Position numbers and translations under genes: made by a program. This document shows positions 12,984-13,648 of a stretch of DNA of 13,648 bases, in pieces (the first letter of the stretch is position 1; each line of letters opens with the position of its first letter). Location of the stretch: assembly GCA_030631415.1 (NCBI GenBank), contig DAOVLE010000147.1:1-13648 (forward strand). The letters run 5' to 3'. The stretch is from JAAEQG01 sp023133475. GTDB taxonomy: Bacteria; Planctomycetota; Phycisphaerae; UBA1845. The notes under the pieces are model-generated. The model searched no databases and had not been told where the DNA came from. It saw nothing but the letters and a program-made list of their open reading frames with translations.

Positions 12984-13402
12984 TGCGGCGCTCGCCACCC
13001 CCGATCCCGACTACCCCGAAACCCACGATTTCCACCTAACCCGTAGTGTCACGTTATGTCACGTTCTTAACTGTTGTATGTTGACCGATGTCTGCAAAGG
13101 AATACCTTTTGAGGCGACGAAATATCGACGCACATAACGTAGAATTCGACTACATACCTTACATTGGCGTGGAAAACGCTCACCTTTCCTCTGTTTAGAT
13201 GCATTCTGTGCATACCACGCCAAAGTAATTCGGTGCAGAAACGCCAAACTAAGGCCGGTCATTCTCGGAAGGTCGAAATGCTGCAATTGGAAACCGATTG
13301 GACGGAGGGAAGTGGGGGAGGAACGCCACTTTCCACCCTGAAATAATTTTCATCCTGCGAAACGCAATTGAATAAATAGAAATCTATTCGATATGGATAT
13401 AA
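12984..13402. other. Gene-free stretch with short repeats
   Basis: There is no reading frame I can support over about 420 bases. It contains a perfect-but-one tandem pair, TGTCACGTTA/TGTCACGTTC (13047-13066). It also contains a 9-bp perfect inverted repeat, TTGGCGTGG (13164-13172) with CCACGCCAA (13215-13223), enclosing a smaller ATGCA/TGCAT pair just inside its right arm. These could be protein-binding sites or remnants; nothing identifies them. Confidence 0.4.
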
Positions 13403-13447
13403 GAAAAGGCAGCAACAAGCGATGACTTAACTCGATACTGCCTTTTC
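13403..13447 (-). terminator. Probable terminator after the partial minus-strand gene
   Basis: GAAAAGGCAG (13403-13412) and CTGCCTTTTC (13438-13447) form a perfect 10-bp stem around a 25-base loop. On the minus strand it lies about 18 bases after the stop of the gene at 13466-13648, and the stem's CTGCCTTTTC runs into TTATAT, which suits intrinsic termination. The A-rich opposite side could make it bidirectional. Confidence 0.6.
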
Positions 13448-13465
13448 GGCACCAGGATTCGGTAA

Positions 13466-13648
13466 TTAGGTTCCTAAGTATACTCCGCTTCCTGTAGGTA
13501 TTTCTTCGTATTCTTCGATTGGAAAGTCAAGTGTGCAGACAAACATTGCGTATGGTTTGTCTGATTCGTATTCAAAAGTCAAGGCAAATGGATTCCAGAA
13601 TGACGGCGCGCCGATATACTGTGGATGTAGCGCTACTAAGTCCGCTTC
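13466..13648 (-). CDS. C-terminal 60 residues of an unrecognised protein (runs off the window)
   Basis: On the minus strand an open frame enters at 13648 and runs 60 codons to TAA at 13466-13468. It reads EADLVALHPQYIGAPSFWN, then ...ALTFEYESDKPYAMFVCTLD and ends in ...TGSGVYLGT. It is acidic and rich in aromatic residues, with regular protein-like composition and codon use more A+T-rich than clpC or leuS. The start lies outside the window. I recognise no family. A good terminator-like hairpin follows the stop, which supports it being a real gene end. Confidence 0.65.
   Translation of the reverse strand, partial: EADLVALHPQYIGAPSFWNPFALTFEYESDKPYAMFVCTLDFPIEEYEEIPTGSGVYLGT

Noticed and set aside
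13059..13286. 75-codon minus-strand frame in the gene-free stretch
   Set aside because: No ribosome binding site, no recognisable motif, and it spans the short repeats; not supportable as a gene.
9453..13648. Second attachment site (direct repeat of the tRNA-Val 3' end) within the window
   Set aside because: I looked for repeats of the T-arm and acceptor sequence to the right of the integrase and saw none; the element must extend beyond the window.

Overview
The window looks like a chromosomal segment of a GC-rich planctomycete, perhaps Phycisphaerae-like. This placement is an inference. It rests on a long (1030-residue) bacterial LeuS, a membrane protein ending in the Arg-rich 'CxxCGYxL...CPECG' zinc ribbon I associate with that group, and intergenic gaps packed with GC-rich palindromic repeats. 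No 16S rRNA or other marker is present to settle it.

Layout: (1) 1-106 is the 5' end of an IS1380-family transposase gene (minus strand), running off the left edge. (2) 201-2168 holds two small minus-strand genes, a TrmO/TsaA-like RNA methyltransferase (466-912) and a TerB-domain protein (1270-1848), separated by several families of inverted-repeat (REP/REPIN-like) elements. (3) clpC (2502-5027, plus) is complete and preceded by a good sigma-70-type promoter. (4) A zinc-ribbon membrane protein (5099-5686) and leuS (5849-8941), both minus, each stop at or within a few bases of the same REP motif. (5) 8942-9452 holds no gene but carries a MITE-like inverted repeat and a 14-bp tandem repeat.

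(6) From 9453 the character changes. A tRNA-Val(CAC) gene with its own promoter is followed 117 bp downstream by a divergent tyrosine recombinase, then a small zinc-knuckle/coiled-coil protein, a serine recombinase broken by a frameshift, a small multi-spanning membrane protein, and the 3' end of an unrecognised gene. The DNA here is visibly more A+T-rich than in the clpC/leuS part. I read this as one end of an element integrated at the tRNA gene; its other end lies outside the window.

The housekeeping genes (clpC protease unloading ATPase, leuS, the trmO-like enzyme) are single, independent transcription units rather than an operon. I did not find a clearly new multi-gene system. The most informative unusual signals are the REP-like hairpins with a GTAG foot placed right after stop codons, and the compensatory base changes inside two of the repeat families. 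The recombinase region is next, with a substituted Tyr-recombinase active site and a frameshifted Ser-recombinase.
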